From contig QHSL01000007.1 of the NCBI GenBank assembly GCA_003220435.1, positions 1-44,568 of the forward strand: 44,568 nt of DNA, given 5' to 3'. Below, piece by piece: positions 12,130 to 19,959 of the stretch. This DNA comes from Candidatus Rokuibacteriota bacterium. Lineage in GTDB: Bacteria > Methylomirabilota > Methylomirabilia > Rokubacteriales > CSP1-6. Each line of letters begins with the position of its first letter. Positions within the stretch are counted from its first letter, which is position 1. The notes under the pieces are model-generated. The model searched no databases, was not told the origin of the DNA, and was given only the letters and a program-made list of their open reading frames with translations. Both the position numbers and the translations under genes were made by a program.

Positions 12130-13583
12130 CCGCCCGGCACCTCGCCGTCGCCGCGGCCGTGGCGCTGGCGCTGAGCGGCGCGCCGTCGCGCGCCGCCGCG
12201 CAGGCGGGCGACGCCGGCGCCGGCAAGGCGGTCTACGAGCGAAAGTGCGCGGGCTGCCACGGCGAGAAGGGCGACGGCAAGGGGCCGGCCGCCGAGCTGC
12301 TCGCGCCGAAGCCCCGCGATTTCACCGCGGGCCTCTACAAGATCCGCTCGACCGCCAACAAGGTGCCGACCGATCAGGATCTCTTCCGGATCATCACGGC
12401 CGGAATGCCTGGGACCTCCATGCCGGCGTGGGCGGTGCTTCCCGAACGCGACCGCCGGAACGTGCTCGCGTACATCAAGACGTTCGCCGCCGAGAAGCTG
12501 AAGGAGGCGCCCAAGAAGGTCGAGCTGCCAAAGGAGGTCGCGTCGTCCGCGGAGTCGATCAAGCGAGGCAAGGAGATGTTCGAGGCGATCGAGTGCCACA
12601 AGTGCCACGGCACCGAGGGCCGCGCCGACGGCCCCTCCCATGCCGAGCTGAAGGACGAGTGGGGGAACCCGCTCCCGCCGGCGAACCTGACCAAGCGGTG
12701 GACCTTCCGCGGCGGCGCCGGCCGAACCGAGATCGCCATGCGCCTCGCCAACGGCGTGCTCGGCACGCCGATGCCCGCCTTCCTCGATAGCGTCGAGAAA
12801 CCCGAGGACATCTGGCACCTGACGAACTTCATCCTGTCGCTCGGTCCCGAGTCGCCCAACTACGCGACGCTCGTCACCGTCACCGCGGTGGCCGGCCCGC
12901 TCCCGGACGATCCGAACGCGGAGCTCTGGAAGAACCTCGCGCCAAACAACATCGCGCTCATGGGGCAGGTGATCGTCGACCCACGGAACTTCAACCCCTC
13001 GATCGACCTCGTGTCGGTGCGCGCCGCGTACAACGACACGGAGATCGCGTTCCACCTGACGTGGGACGATCCGACGCAGTCCGTCGACGAACCGGCCAAG
13101 AAGCTCTTCGCCGACGCGATCTCGCTCCAGTTCCCGCCGCAGATCACGGCGGGAGGTGAGCGCCCGTACTTCCTGATGGGCGACGGCTCCGACGGTGTCT
13201 ACCTGCTGCGCTGGGAGAACGGCAAGGGCGTCAGCGAGGCGACCGCGAACGGTCCGGCCAAGATCGGGGCGATCGCGGGCGGCGAGGCGCGCGGCAAAGC
13301 GGCGTACGCCAACGGTCGGTACCGGCTCGTCATCAAGCGCCCGCTCGCGTCGAAGGACGCGGCGCGCCCGACGTTCACGCCGGCGGTGTTCACGCCGATC
13401 GCGTTCCAGGCGTGGGACGGCGGAGCGGGGGAGACCGGGACCAAGATGTCCGTGACCTCGTGGTACTATCTGCGCCTGGAGGAGCCGCAGTCGAACCGCC
13501 GTTTCGTCATTCCTCCTGTCGTGGCAATCCTCACGCTGGCGGCGATGCTGCTCGTGGTGCGAATCGCCAAGGGGCGCGCATGA
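12126..13583 (+). CDS. Diheme cytochrome c fused to an ethylbenzene-dehydrogenase-gamma-like heme-binding domain
   Basis: A 485-residue exported protein. The start is TTG at 12126, which overlaps the preceding stop (TTGA) and follows a strong ribosome-binding site (GGAGGAGGGG). A signal peptide ends in SRAAAQ. Two cytochrome c domains carry CAGCH (about 40) and CHKCH (about 158). From about residue 240 to 455 the sequence resembles the heme b-binding gamma-subunit domain of ethylbenzene/DMSO-reductase-type enzymes (a beta-sandwich with motifs such as LTWDDPTQS). A C-terminal transmembrane helix (about 462-480) anchors it. No molybdenum catalytic subunit is nearby, so a role as electron-transfer subunit of the bd-like oxidase is inferred. 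Confidence 0.84.
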   Translation: MTARHLAVAAAVALALSGAPSRAAAQAGDAGAGKAVYERKCAGCHGEKGDGKGPAAELLAPKPRDFTAGLYKIRSTANKVPTDQDLFRIITAGMPGTSMPAWAVLPERDRRNVLAYIKTFAAEKLKEAPKKVELPKEVASSAESIKRGKEMFEAIECHKCHGTEGRADGPSHAELKDEWGNPLPPANLTKRWTFRGGAGRTEIAMRLANGVLGTPMPAFLDSVEKPEDIWHLTNFILSLGPESPNYATLVTVTAVAGPLPDDPNAELWKNLAPNNIALMGQVIVDPRNFNPSIDLVSVRAAYNDTEIAFHLTWDDPTQSVDEPAKKLFADAISLQFPPQITAGGERPYFLMGDGSDGVYLLRWENGKGVSEATANGPAKIGAIAGGEARGKAAYANGRYRLVIKRPLASKDAARPTFTPAVFTPIAFQAWDGGAGETGTKMSVTSWYYLRLEEPQSNRRFVIPPVVAILTLAAMLLVVRIAKGRA

Positions 13584-13620
13584 ACGTGAATTCAGCTTGA
13601 ATTCAGAAGGAGCGAGAAGA

Positions 13621-14319
13621 ATGCGCAAGGCATTGGGAGTACTGCTGGCGGTCGCCCTCGTGGCCGGCGTCGCGCTCGTCGCGTACCGCCCGGGACCGGC
13701 CGGAGCGCAGGGCGGCGGGACGATCGAGGCCGCGGTGACCTTCGCCGGCGCGCCGGTCATCGAGAAGCTCAAGGTGAACAAGGACACCGAGAAGTGCGGA
13801 ACCGAGACCGCCATCGAGAAGGTCGTCGTCGGCCCGAACAAGGGGCTCGCCAACGCGGTCGTCTCGGTCGCCGGCGCCAAGGGCGCGCCCACCGCGAAGA
13901 AGGCGACGGTCGATCAGCACGGCTGCAAGTTCGTTCCCCACGTGCTGGCGATGATGCCGGGCGAGATCGAGGTCAAGAACTCCGATGACATCCTGCACAA
14001 CATCCACACCTACTCGACGGCCAACGCCTCCATCAACAAGGCGCAGCCGAAGTTCAAGAAGGTGATGACCGAGAAGTTCGAGAAGCCCGAGATCATCAAG
14101 ATCACCTGCGACGTCCACAGCTGGATGCTCGGGTGGGTGGCCGTCATGCCCCATCCGTTCTTCGGCGTGACCGACGCGAGCGGCGCGACCAAGATCGAGA
14201 ACGTGCCGCCGGGCAAGTACACCATCGAGGTATGGCACGAGACGCTCGGCAAGCAGACGAAGGAGGTCGAGGTCAAGGCCGGGCAAACCGCGAAGGTCGC
14301 AATCGAGATGAAGAAGTAG
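13621..14319 (+). CDS. Secreted cupredoxin-like protein with carboxypeptidase-regulatory-like domain
   Basis: A 232-residue exported protein. I chose ATG 13621, preceded by AGAAGGAG, over an upstream in-frame ATG. A signal peptide ends near residue 30. The core has a possible type 1 copper set: His126 or His129 (ILHNIH), Cys163, His166 and Met169 (TCDVHSWM). Two further cysteines (Cys59, Cys102 in HGCKFVPHV) may form a disulfide. The last 55 residues resemble a carboxypeptidase-regulatory/Ig-like fold (NVPPGKYTIEVWHE). A paralogue at 21291-22073 shares all these features. Position between the cytochromes and the oxidase suggests a periplasmic copper electron carrier or a copper chaperone for CuA. 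Confidence 0.8.
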   Translation: MRKALGVLLAVALVAGVALVAYRPGPAGAQGGGTIEAAVTFAGAPVIEKLKVNKDTEKCGTETAIEKVVVGPNKGLANAVVSVAGAKGAPTAKKATVDQHGCKFVPHVLAMMPGEIEVKNSDDILHNIHTYSTANASINKAQPKFKKVMTEKFEKPEIIKITCDVHSWMLGWVAVMPHPFFGVTDASGATKIENVPPGKYTIEVWHETLGKQTKEVEVKAGQTAKVAIEMKK

Positions 14320-14340
14320 AGCCAGGAGGCTCGAACGCGC

Positions 14341-15090
14341 ATGCTTGACTGGTGGCTGCCGGAGAACGTGTCGACGTACGGCCAGGAGATCGACTGGCTC
14401 TTCCACCTCATCTACTACATCACCGGCGTGACCTTCATCCTGGTCTTCGGCACGATGCTGGCGTTCATCGTGATGTACCGGGACCGTCCAGGCCGGAAGG
14501 CGCGATACACTCACGGCAACACCACGCTGGAGATCGTGTGGACGGTGGTGCCGGCGCTGATTCTCGTGATCCTCACGCTGCTGAGCGTTCCGGCGTGGTC
14601 GAAGATCAAGATGACCATGCCCGAGACGGACTTCGCCGTGCAGGTGACCGCGAAGCAGTTCAACTGGCAAGTCACCTATCCAGGACCCGACGGCAAGTTC
14701 GGCACCGCCGACGACAAGACGCTCCTCGACGAGATGCACGTGCCGGTCAACAAAATCGTCCGGGTCCACCTGAGATCCCAGGATGTCATCCATAGCTTCT
14801 TCGTTCCGCAGTTCCGGATGAAGCAGGACGCGGTGCCGGGCCGCGAAATCAGACAATGGTTCGAGGCGACCAAGCCCGGGAAGTACGAGCTCCCGTGCGC
14901 CGAGCTGTGCGGGTTCGGCCACTCCGGAATGCGGGGCTGGATCTACGTCCACACCGCCGATGAGTACGCGAAGTGGGCGGCCGAGAATCTGACGGCGGCG
15001 GCCGCTCCGGCGGCCGAGGCCACGCCCGCGGCGAAGAATGAAGCGCCGGGCAAGGCCGAGCCCAAGAAAGAGGGGAAAGCCAAGAAATGA
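14341..15090 (+). CDS. coxB: Cytochrome c oxidase subunit II
   Basis: A 249-residue CuA-bearing subunit. Two transmembrane helices (about 25-45 and 63-82) precede the periplasmic cupredoxin domain. The CuA ligands are visible: His151 (DVIHSFFVP), Cys186, Glu188, Cys190, His194 and Met197 in CAELCGFGHSGM. The Ala/Lys/Glu-rich tail (about 218-249) is not a cytochrome c domain, so this is an aa3-like rather than a fused caa3 enzyme. The stop overlaps the coxA start (ATGA). The gene has a Shine-Dalgarno (AGGAGG) 10 bases upstream and is co-directional with the cupredoxin gene before it. Confidence 0.96.
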   Translation: MLDWWLPENVSTYGQEIDWLFHLIYYITGVTFILVFGTMLAFIVMYRDRPGRKARYTHGNTTLEIVWTVVPALILVILTLLSVPAWSKIKMTMPETDFAVQVTAKQFNWQVTYPGPDGKFGTADDKTLLDEMHVPVNKIVRVHLRSQDVIHSFFVPQFRMKQDAVPGREIRQWFEATKPGKYELPCAELCGFGHSGMRGWIYVHTADEYAKWAAENLTAAAAPAAEATPAAKNEAPGKAEPKKEGKAKK

Positions 15091-17015
15091 GCGCCACCAG
15101 CGTGACCGCTCACGCGCACGTCGACCACGCGGCCCACCACGACCTCGGATTCGTGCGCACCTACATCTTCTCGACCGACCACAAGATGATCGCCCGGCAG
15201 TTCCTGTTCCTCGGCCTGTCCATGATGATCGTCGGCGGCCTCCTCGCGCTCGTGGTCCGCTGGCAGCTGGCCTGGCCCGAGACGGCGGTGCCCGGTCTCT
15301 CCAACATCCTCAAGGAGACGGACGGGATCCTGGAGCCAAGTACCTACAACATGGCGTTCACCATGCACGCCACGATCATGATCTTCTTCGTGATCATGCC
15401 GATCCTGGCCGGGGCCTTCGGGAACTTCTGTATCCCGCTGATGATCGGGGCGCGCGACATGGCGTTCCCGTTCCTCAACATGCTGTCGTTCTGGGTGACC
15501 GGCAGCGCGGGGGTCATCATGCTCTCCGGCTTCTTCGTCGAGGGCGGCCACGCGGCGGCCGGCTGGACGTCGTACGCACCCCTCTCGGCGGTGCCCTCGT
15601 ACACCGGCGTGAACTGGGGCCAGAACATCTGGTGCATCAGCCTGTTCATCATGGGCGTCGGCTCCATGATGGGCTCGATCAACTACATCACCACGATCAT
15701 CAACATGCGGGCGCCGGGGATGAGGCTCTTCCGGATGCCGCTGGTCGTCTGGTCGCTCTTCATCACGGCGATCCTGCTCCTGCTGGCCCTGCCGGTGCTG
15801 ACCTCGGGCGTGGCCATGCTGCTGTTCGACCGCACGCTCGGCACCAACTGGTTCCGGCCGTCCGGCGGCGGCGAGCCGCTGCTGTGGCAGCACCTCTTCT
15901 GGTACTTCGGCCATCCGGAGGTGTACATCCTGATCCTGCCGGCGATGGGCATCGCCTCCGAGATCCTGCCGGTCTTCTGCCGCAAGCCGATCTTCGGGTA
16001 TCACGCGATGGCGTTCTCGATGATCGCCATCGCGTTCCTGTCCTGGGTCGTCTACGGCCACCACATGTTCGTCAGCGGCATGAGCCCGGCGCTCGGGATG
16101 GCCTTCACGGTGACGACGATGATCATCGCGGTGCCGTCGGCCATCAAGACCTTCAACTGGCTGGGAACGATGTGGGGTGCGCGCATGCAGTTCACGGTCC
16201 CGATGCTGAACGCGCTCGCCTTCGTCTCGATGTTCGTCATCGGCGGACTCTCGGGCATCTTCATGGCCTCGACGCCGGTCGACATCTACATCCAGGACAC
16301 GTACTTCATCGTGGCGCACATCCACTACGTCGTCTTCGGCGGCTCGATCTTCGGCGCGTTCGCGGCGATCTACTACTGGTTCCCGAAAATGTTCGGCCGG
16401 TTGACCAGCCCCTTCCTCGGCCACGTGCACTTCTGGGGGACGTTCGTCTTCTTCAACCTGACCTTCTTCCCGATGCACATCATCGGCGTCGGCGGCCAGA
16501 TGCGCCGGATCTACAACCCGATGCAGTACGAGTTCCTCCAGCACCAGCAGCCCTGGAACGTGCTGATCACCGCCAGCGCCCTCTGCCTCGGCCTCGTCCA
16601 GATCCCGTTCGTGCTCAACTTCTTCGCCTCGCTCTTCGGGTGGCGGGCCGGGTGGTTCCGCGTCCTCGCCCACGCCGTGGGCGCACTGGTCGCCGGCGCC
16701 ACCATCCTGGTGTTCTTCTCCTCGCTCGGCTACGGCAAGGTGCTCTTCGGCATCGTCGGCCTGGTCGTCGCGGTCGTCGTCTTCGCGGTCTCCCGTCGGG
16801 ACACCGCGGGGTGCGGGGAGAAGGCGCCGTTGAACCCGTGGAACTCGAACACCCTCGAGTGGACCGCACCGTCGCCACCCCCGCACCTGAACTGGGGCGC
16901 GACGATACCGACGGTCTACCGCGGACCGTACGAGTACAGCTCGCCGGAGTCCAAGGAAGACTTCTTGCCACAGAACGTGCCGCCGGTGGGCGCCGCGGGA
17001 GCGCGGCGGCACTGA
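15087..17015 (+). CDS. coxA: Cytochrome c oxidase subunit I (type A heme-copper oxidase)
   Basis: A 642-residue catalytic subunit that reduces oxygen to water and pumps protons. It has about 14 helices. Visible signatures are the heme a His (MHATIMIFF), the IGARDMAFPFLN loop, the CuB/Tyr site WYFGHPEVYIL (His cross-linked Tyr and the type-A Glu), the CuB His pair YGHHMFVSG and the heme pair VAHIHYVVFGG. The GHPEV glutamate marks a type A D-channel enzyme. The C-terminal 70 residues are hydrophilic and Pro-rich. The start overlaps coxB by four bases, and the heme A synthase gene follows. Confidence 0.97.
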   Translation: MSATSVTAHAHVDHAAHHDLGFVRTYIFSTDHKMIARQFLFLGLSMMIVGGLLALVVRWQLAWPETAVPGLSNILKETDGILEPSTYNMAFTMHATIMIFFVIMPILAGAFGNFCIPLMIGARDMAFPFLNMLSFWVTGSAGVIMLSGFFVEGGHAAAGWTSYAPLSAVPSYTGVNWGQNIWCISLFIMGVGSMMGSINYITTIINMRAPGMRLFRMPLVVWSLFITAILLLLALPVLTSGVAMLLFDRTLGTNWFRPSGGGEPLLWQHLFWYFGHPEVYILILPAMGIASEILPVFCRKPIFGYHAMAFSMIAIAFLSWVVYGHHMFVSGMSPALGMAFTVTTMIIAVPSAIKTFNWLGTMWGARMQFTVPMLNALAFVSMFVIGGLSGIFMASTPVDIYIQDTYFIVAHIHYVVFGGSIFGAFAAIYYWFPKMFGRLTSPFLGHVHFWGTFVFFNLTFFPMHIIGVGGQMRRIYNPMQYEFLQHQQPWNVLITASALCLGLVQIPFVLNFFASLFGWRAGWFRVLAHAVGALVAGATILVFFSSLGYGKVLFGIVGLVVAVVVFAVSRRDTAGCGEKAPLNPWNSNTLEWTAPSPPPHLNWGATIPTVYRGPYEYSSPESKEDFLPQNVPPVGAAGARRH

Positions 17016-17032
17016 TCAGGGTGGAGAGCGCG

Positions 17033-18010
17033 GTGGCGCATCGCCTCGCCCTCGCGACGCTGGTTGCGACGTGTGTGCTCATCCTCCTCGGCGGGCTGGT
17101 CACGAACACGGGCGCCGCGCTCGCGGTGCCCGACTGGCCGAGCACGTTCGGCCACAACATGTTCCTCTTCCCCTGGTCCGGAATGGTGGGCGGGATCTTC
17201 TACGAGCACAGCCACCGCCTGATCGGCGCCGTCGTCGGCTTGCTGACGCTCGGCCTGGCGGCGGCGCTCTGGCCCCTGGGCAGTCGGCTCCGCCGCCTCG
17301 GCCTCCTGGCCGCGATCGTCGTGCTCGCCCAGGGGCTGCTGGGCGGGCTCCGCGTCGTGCTCCTTCAAGACACCCTCGCGATCTTCCACGGCAGCCTGGC
17401 GCAAGCCTTCTTCGCGCTGCTGGCGGCGATCGCCTTGCTGACGACTCCACGGGGCGCCGTGGCCGGGCCCCCGGTCGAGCGTGAGCTCCAGGGGCTCACG
17501 CTCCTCGCGGCAGGGCTCGTGTACGCGCAGATCGTGTTCGGCGCGCTCCTGACTCACGCCGGGCGCGTCGACCTGCACCTGGCGGGCGCCGTCGCCGTGT
17601 TCGTCGTCGTGCCCATCGTGACCGCGCGACTCCGAAGAACGGGGGACGCCGTCGCCGTCCCGGTCTCGCGGCTGATTCTCGTCCTGCTCGGAATCCAGCT
17701 CCTGCTCGGCGTCGGCAGCTTCCTGGCGCGGTTCTCGTCGTTGTGGATTCCCGGCGAGCAGCTCACGGTCCTTCTCCTCCCGGTGGCCCATCGCCTCGTC
17801 GGCAGCCTCATCCTCGCCGCCACCGTCATCCTCGCCGTGCGGAGCGTGGCCGCGGCCGAGAAAGAGGCCGAGCAAGAAAAGAGAAGCCGCCAAGCGACTG
17901 ATCGGGCGTTGACGATCCACGACAGGGGCGATCGGACGCCGCGGAGCCACGCCGCGTCTCTCTCAGGCCACCCTCGGTACGAGCCGACCTCACGGCTCCC
18001 GCTCCAATGA
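17033..18010 (+). CDS. ctaA: Heme A synthase (CtaA/Cox15 family)
   Basis: An integral membrane oxygenase that converts heme O to heme A for the oxidase encoded next door. Eight hydrophobic helices are visible. The four family histidines occur in YEHSHRLIGA, IFHGSLAQAF, DLHLAGAVAV and VAHRLVGSL. I chose GTG 17033, preceded by GGTGGAG at 6-base spacing; an in-frame GTG at 17021 is the alternative. The last 50 residues, after helix 8, form an unusual charged, Arg/Ser/His-rich tail without family similarity. The stop is overlapped by the ctaB start (ATGA). Confidence 0.92.
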   Translation: MAHRLALATLVATCVLILLGGLVTNTGAALAVPDWPSTFGHNMFLFPWSGMVGGIFYEHSHRLIGAVVGLLTLGLAAALWPLGSRLRRLGLLAAIVVLAQGLLGGLRVVLLQDTLAIFHGSLAQAFFALLAAIALLTTPRGAVAGPPVERELQGLTLLAAGLVYAQIVFGALLTHAGRVDLHLAGAVAVFVVVPIVTARLRRTGDAVAVPVSRLILVLLGIQLLLGVGSFLARFSSLWIPGEQLTVLLLPVAHRLVGSLILAATVILAVRSVAAAEKEAEQEKRSRQATDRALTIHDRGDRTPRSHAASLSGHPRYEPTSRLPLQ

Positions 18011-18933
18011 CGCCGCCGACCCTCGATACGGCTCGCGTCTCGACCGAAGTGGTCGTGGGCGCGCTCGCCCGCGACCGGCGGCGCGTCGTCGCCGATCTCG
18101 TCGCGCTGGCGAAGCCCCGAGTCGTGCTGATGGTCATGGTGGCGACGGCCGTCGGCTACTACCTCGGGTTGACCGGCGCGCCGGACTACGCTCGGCTCGT
18201 CCACCTGCTCATCGGCACGCTCCTCGCCGCCGGCGGCACGCTCGCGCTCAACCAGTACTGGGAACGCGACGTCGACGCGCGCATGGAGCGCACCCGCGCG
18301 CGGCCGCTGCCCGACGGACGGCTGGCGCCGCTCGAGGCGCTCCTCTTCGGGGGCGCCGTCACGCTGGCCGGGCTCGCATATCTGGGCGCGTTGGTGAGCA
18401 CGCTCTCGCTGGTCGTGACCGCGCTGACGACCGCGCTGTACCTGTTTGCCTACACGCCGTTGAAGCTGAGGACGCCCCTCTGCACGATCGTCGGCGCGGT
18501 GCCGGGCGCGCTGCCGCCGGTGACGGGGTGGGTGGCGTCACGCGAGGATCTCGGCGTCGGCGCGTGGGTGCTCTTCGGGATCATGTTCCTCTGGCAGCTG
18601 CCCCACACGCTCGCGATCGCGCGCCTGTACCGTGACGACTACGCGCGCGCCGGCGTGCGCCTGCTGCCGGTGGTGGACGCCGACGGGACCAGCACCGAGC
18701 GGCAGATCGTCACGGGCTGCCTGGCCTTGCTGGCGGTGAGCTTGCTGCCCACGCTGATCGGGTTGGCCGGACCGACCTACTTCGTCGGTGCGTTCCTCCT
18801 GGGTGCGGCCTTCGTCGTGCTCGGCGCGCGCCAGGCGCTGGCGCCGTCGGCCGGCTCCGCCCGGCGAGTGCTGCTCGCCTCGCTGCTCTATCTGCCGATG
18901 CTCCTCGCCCTGCTGGCGTTCGACAAGGTATGA
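18007..18933 (+). CDS. ctaB: Protoheme IX farnesyltransferase (heme O synthase)
   Basis: A 308-residue UbiA-family prenyltransferase that adds a farnesyl group to heme B, giving heme O for CtaA. The Asp-rich prenyl-diphosphate site is NQYWERDVDARMERTRARPL, and a second Asp motif (YRDDYARAGVRLLP) follows. About nine transmembrane helices are present after a 30-residue cytosolic N-terminus. It is coupled by 4-base overlaps to ctaA upstream and to a microprotein gene downstream. Confidence 0.95.
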   Translation: MTPPTLDTARVSTEVVVGALARDRRRVVADLVALAKPRVVLMVMVATAVGYYLGLTGAPDYARLVHLLIGTLLAAGGTLALNQYWERDVDARMERTRARPLPDGRLAPLEALLFGGAVTLAGLAYLGALVSTLSLVVTALTTALYLFAYTPLKLRTPLCTIVGAVPGALPPVTGWVASREDLGVGAWVLFGIMFLWQLPHTLAIARLYRDDYARAGVRLLPVVDADGTSTERQIVTGCLALLAVSLLPTLIGLAGPTYFVGAFLLGAAFVVLGARQALAPSAGSARRVLLASLLYLPMLLALLAFDKV

Positions 18934-19028
18934 CGACCGACGCCCGCAACCGGCAGACCCTTCGCGTGATCCTCACGATCGTCGCGACGCTCGTGGTGGC
19001 GGCGTTCCTCGTCGGGATTCGCTGGTGA
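18930..19028 (+). CDS. 32-residue single-pass membrane microprotein
   Basis: A very small open frame that starts with ATG overlapping the ctaB stop (ATGA) and ends at a TGA overlapped by the GTG of the next gene. The product has a charged N-terminus (MTTDARNRQTLR), then one hydrophobic helix (VILTIVATLVVAAFLVGI) and ends RW. Exact 4-base overlaps on both sides, in a chain where every junction is of this kind, argue that it is translated. I do not recognise the family. A structural small subunit or assembly factor of the oxidase is plausible. Confidence 0.72.
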   Translation: MTTDARNRQTLRVILTIVATLVVAAFLVGIRW

Positions 19029-19696
19029 CGACCCTCACGGTCGAGCGCCCGCCCGTTCCGCGCCGGACCAACGGGAGCCTTCCGCCGGTGCCGCCCCATC
19101 GGGGCGGCGGCGACGGGCCCGATCGTGATCCGGCGCCGCATCGGCCGCCGCTCGACAACGTGCGGCTCGCGATGTTGTTCCTCATCTGCAGCGAGGTGAT
19201 GTTCTTCGGCGGCCTCGTCTCCGCGTTCCTCGTGCTGCGGGTGACCGCCGCCGTCTGGCCGCCGCCGCTCCAGCCGCGGCTGCCGGTCGGCGTGACCGCC
19301 GTGAACACGCTGGTGCTGCTCGGGTCCAGCGTCGCGATGGCGGCGGCGCTGCAGGCGCTCCGTCGCGGCGACGCGCGCGCGCTCGTGCGGCGGCTCGGGC
19401 TGGCCGCCGGGCTCGGCAGCGTGTTCCTGCTCGTGCAGGGCTACGAGTGGGCCCGTCTCGTCCGGTTCGGACTCACGCTCTCGTCGGACGCGTACGGGAC
19501 CACCTTCTACACGCTCATCGGCGCCCACGCCGTCCACGTGCTCGGCGCGCTCGTCTGGGTGGCCGTGGTGGCGCTGCTCGCGGCCCGCGGCCGGTTCACC
19601 GACGGTCGGACGGGCGCCCTGCGGGCGTGTGCGATCTACTGGCACTTCGTGGTCGCACTGTGGCCGGCCCTATTCCTCGCGGTCTATCTCGTATGA
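19025..19696 (+). CDS. Cytochrome c oxidase subunit III (first copy)
   Basis: A 223-residue heme-copper oxidase subunit III. The start is GTG 19025, overlapping the microprotein stop (GTGA). The first 45 residues are Pro/Arg-rich and cytosolic, longer than usual. Five hydrophobic helices follow. Family marks include the early Glu-bearing helix (LICSEVMFFGGL), the QGYEWARL motif and the C-terminal IYWHFVVALWPALF. It is one of two subunit III genes in this operon, separated by a short unknown gene. The two copies differ in length and sequence, so they are paralogues and not a tandem duplication of recent date. Confidence 0.9.
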   Translation: MTTLTVERPPVPRRTNGSLPPVPPHRGGGDGPDRDPAPHRPPLDNVRLAMLFLICSEVMFFGGLVSAFLVLRVTAAVWPPPLQPRLPVGVTAVNTLVLLGSSVAMAAALQALRRGDARALVRRLGLAAGLGSVFLLVQGYEWARLVRFGLTLSSDAYGTTFYTLIGAHAVHVLGALVWVAVVALLAARGRFTDGRTGALRACAIYWHFVVALWPALFLAVYLV

Positions 19697-19959
19697 GAGC
19701 GCCAGGGCTCGTCGCGCTCCTGCTCGTGCTGGCGCCGCGATCCGCCCACGCGTGCGCGACGTGTATCGCGTCGCCGTTCGGCGACCGGACCTACACGTGG
19801 CCGTACCTCGGCCTGATCCTGCTCCCGTTCCTTCTGCTCGCGGCCGCGTTCGGCATCTTCGCCCACTCCGCCGGCTATCGCCCGCACCTCCTGGCGCATC
19901 GGCTTGCGGCACGCTTCTGGGCCAAAGACGACTCTCTGATCATCAAGGAGACGACATGA
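19693..19959 (+). CDS. 88-residue exported membrane protein with CATC motif
   Basis: The ATG overlaps the first subunit III stop (ATGA), and its own stop is overlapped by the second subunit III start. A signal peptide (MRAPGLVALLLVLAPRSAHA) is followed directly by CATCIASPFGDRTYTWPY, so both cysteines would be near the mature N-terminus in the periplasm. One transmembrane helix (about 39-60) and a basic cytosolic tail follow. I do not recognise a named family. The CxxC near the membrane surface, between two oxidase subunit genes, suggests a copper- or thiol-handling assembly role, or a small structural subunit. Confidence 0.8.
   Translation: MRAPGLVALLLVLAPRSAHACATCIASPFGDRTYTWPYLGLILLPFLLLAAAFGIFAHSAGYRPHLLAHRLAARFWAKDDSLIIKETT

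Noticed and set aside
14341-15090. caa3-type subunit II with a fused cytochrome c
   Set aside because: The tail after the CuA domain is Ala/Lys/Glu-rich with no CxxCH.
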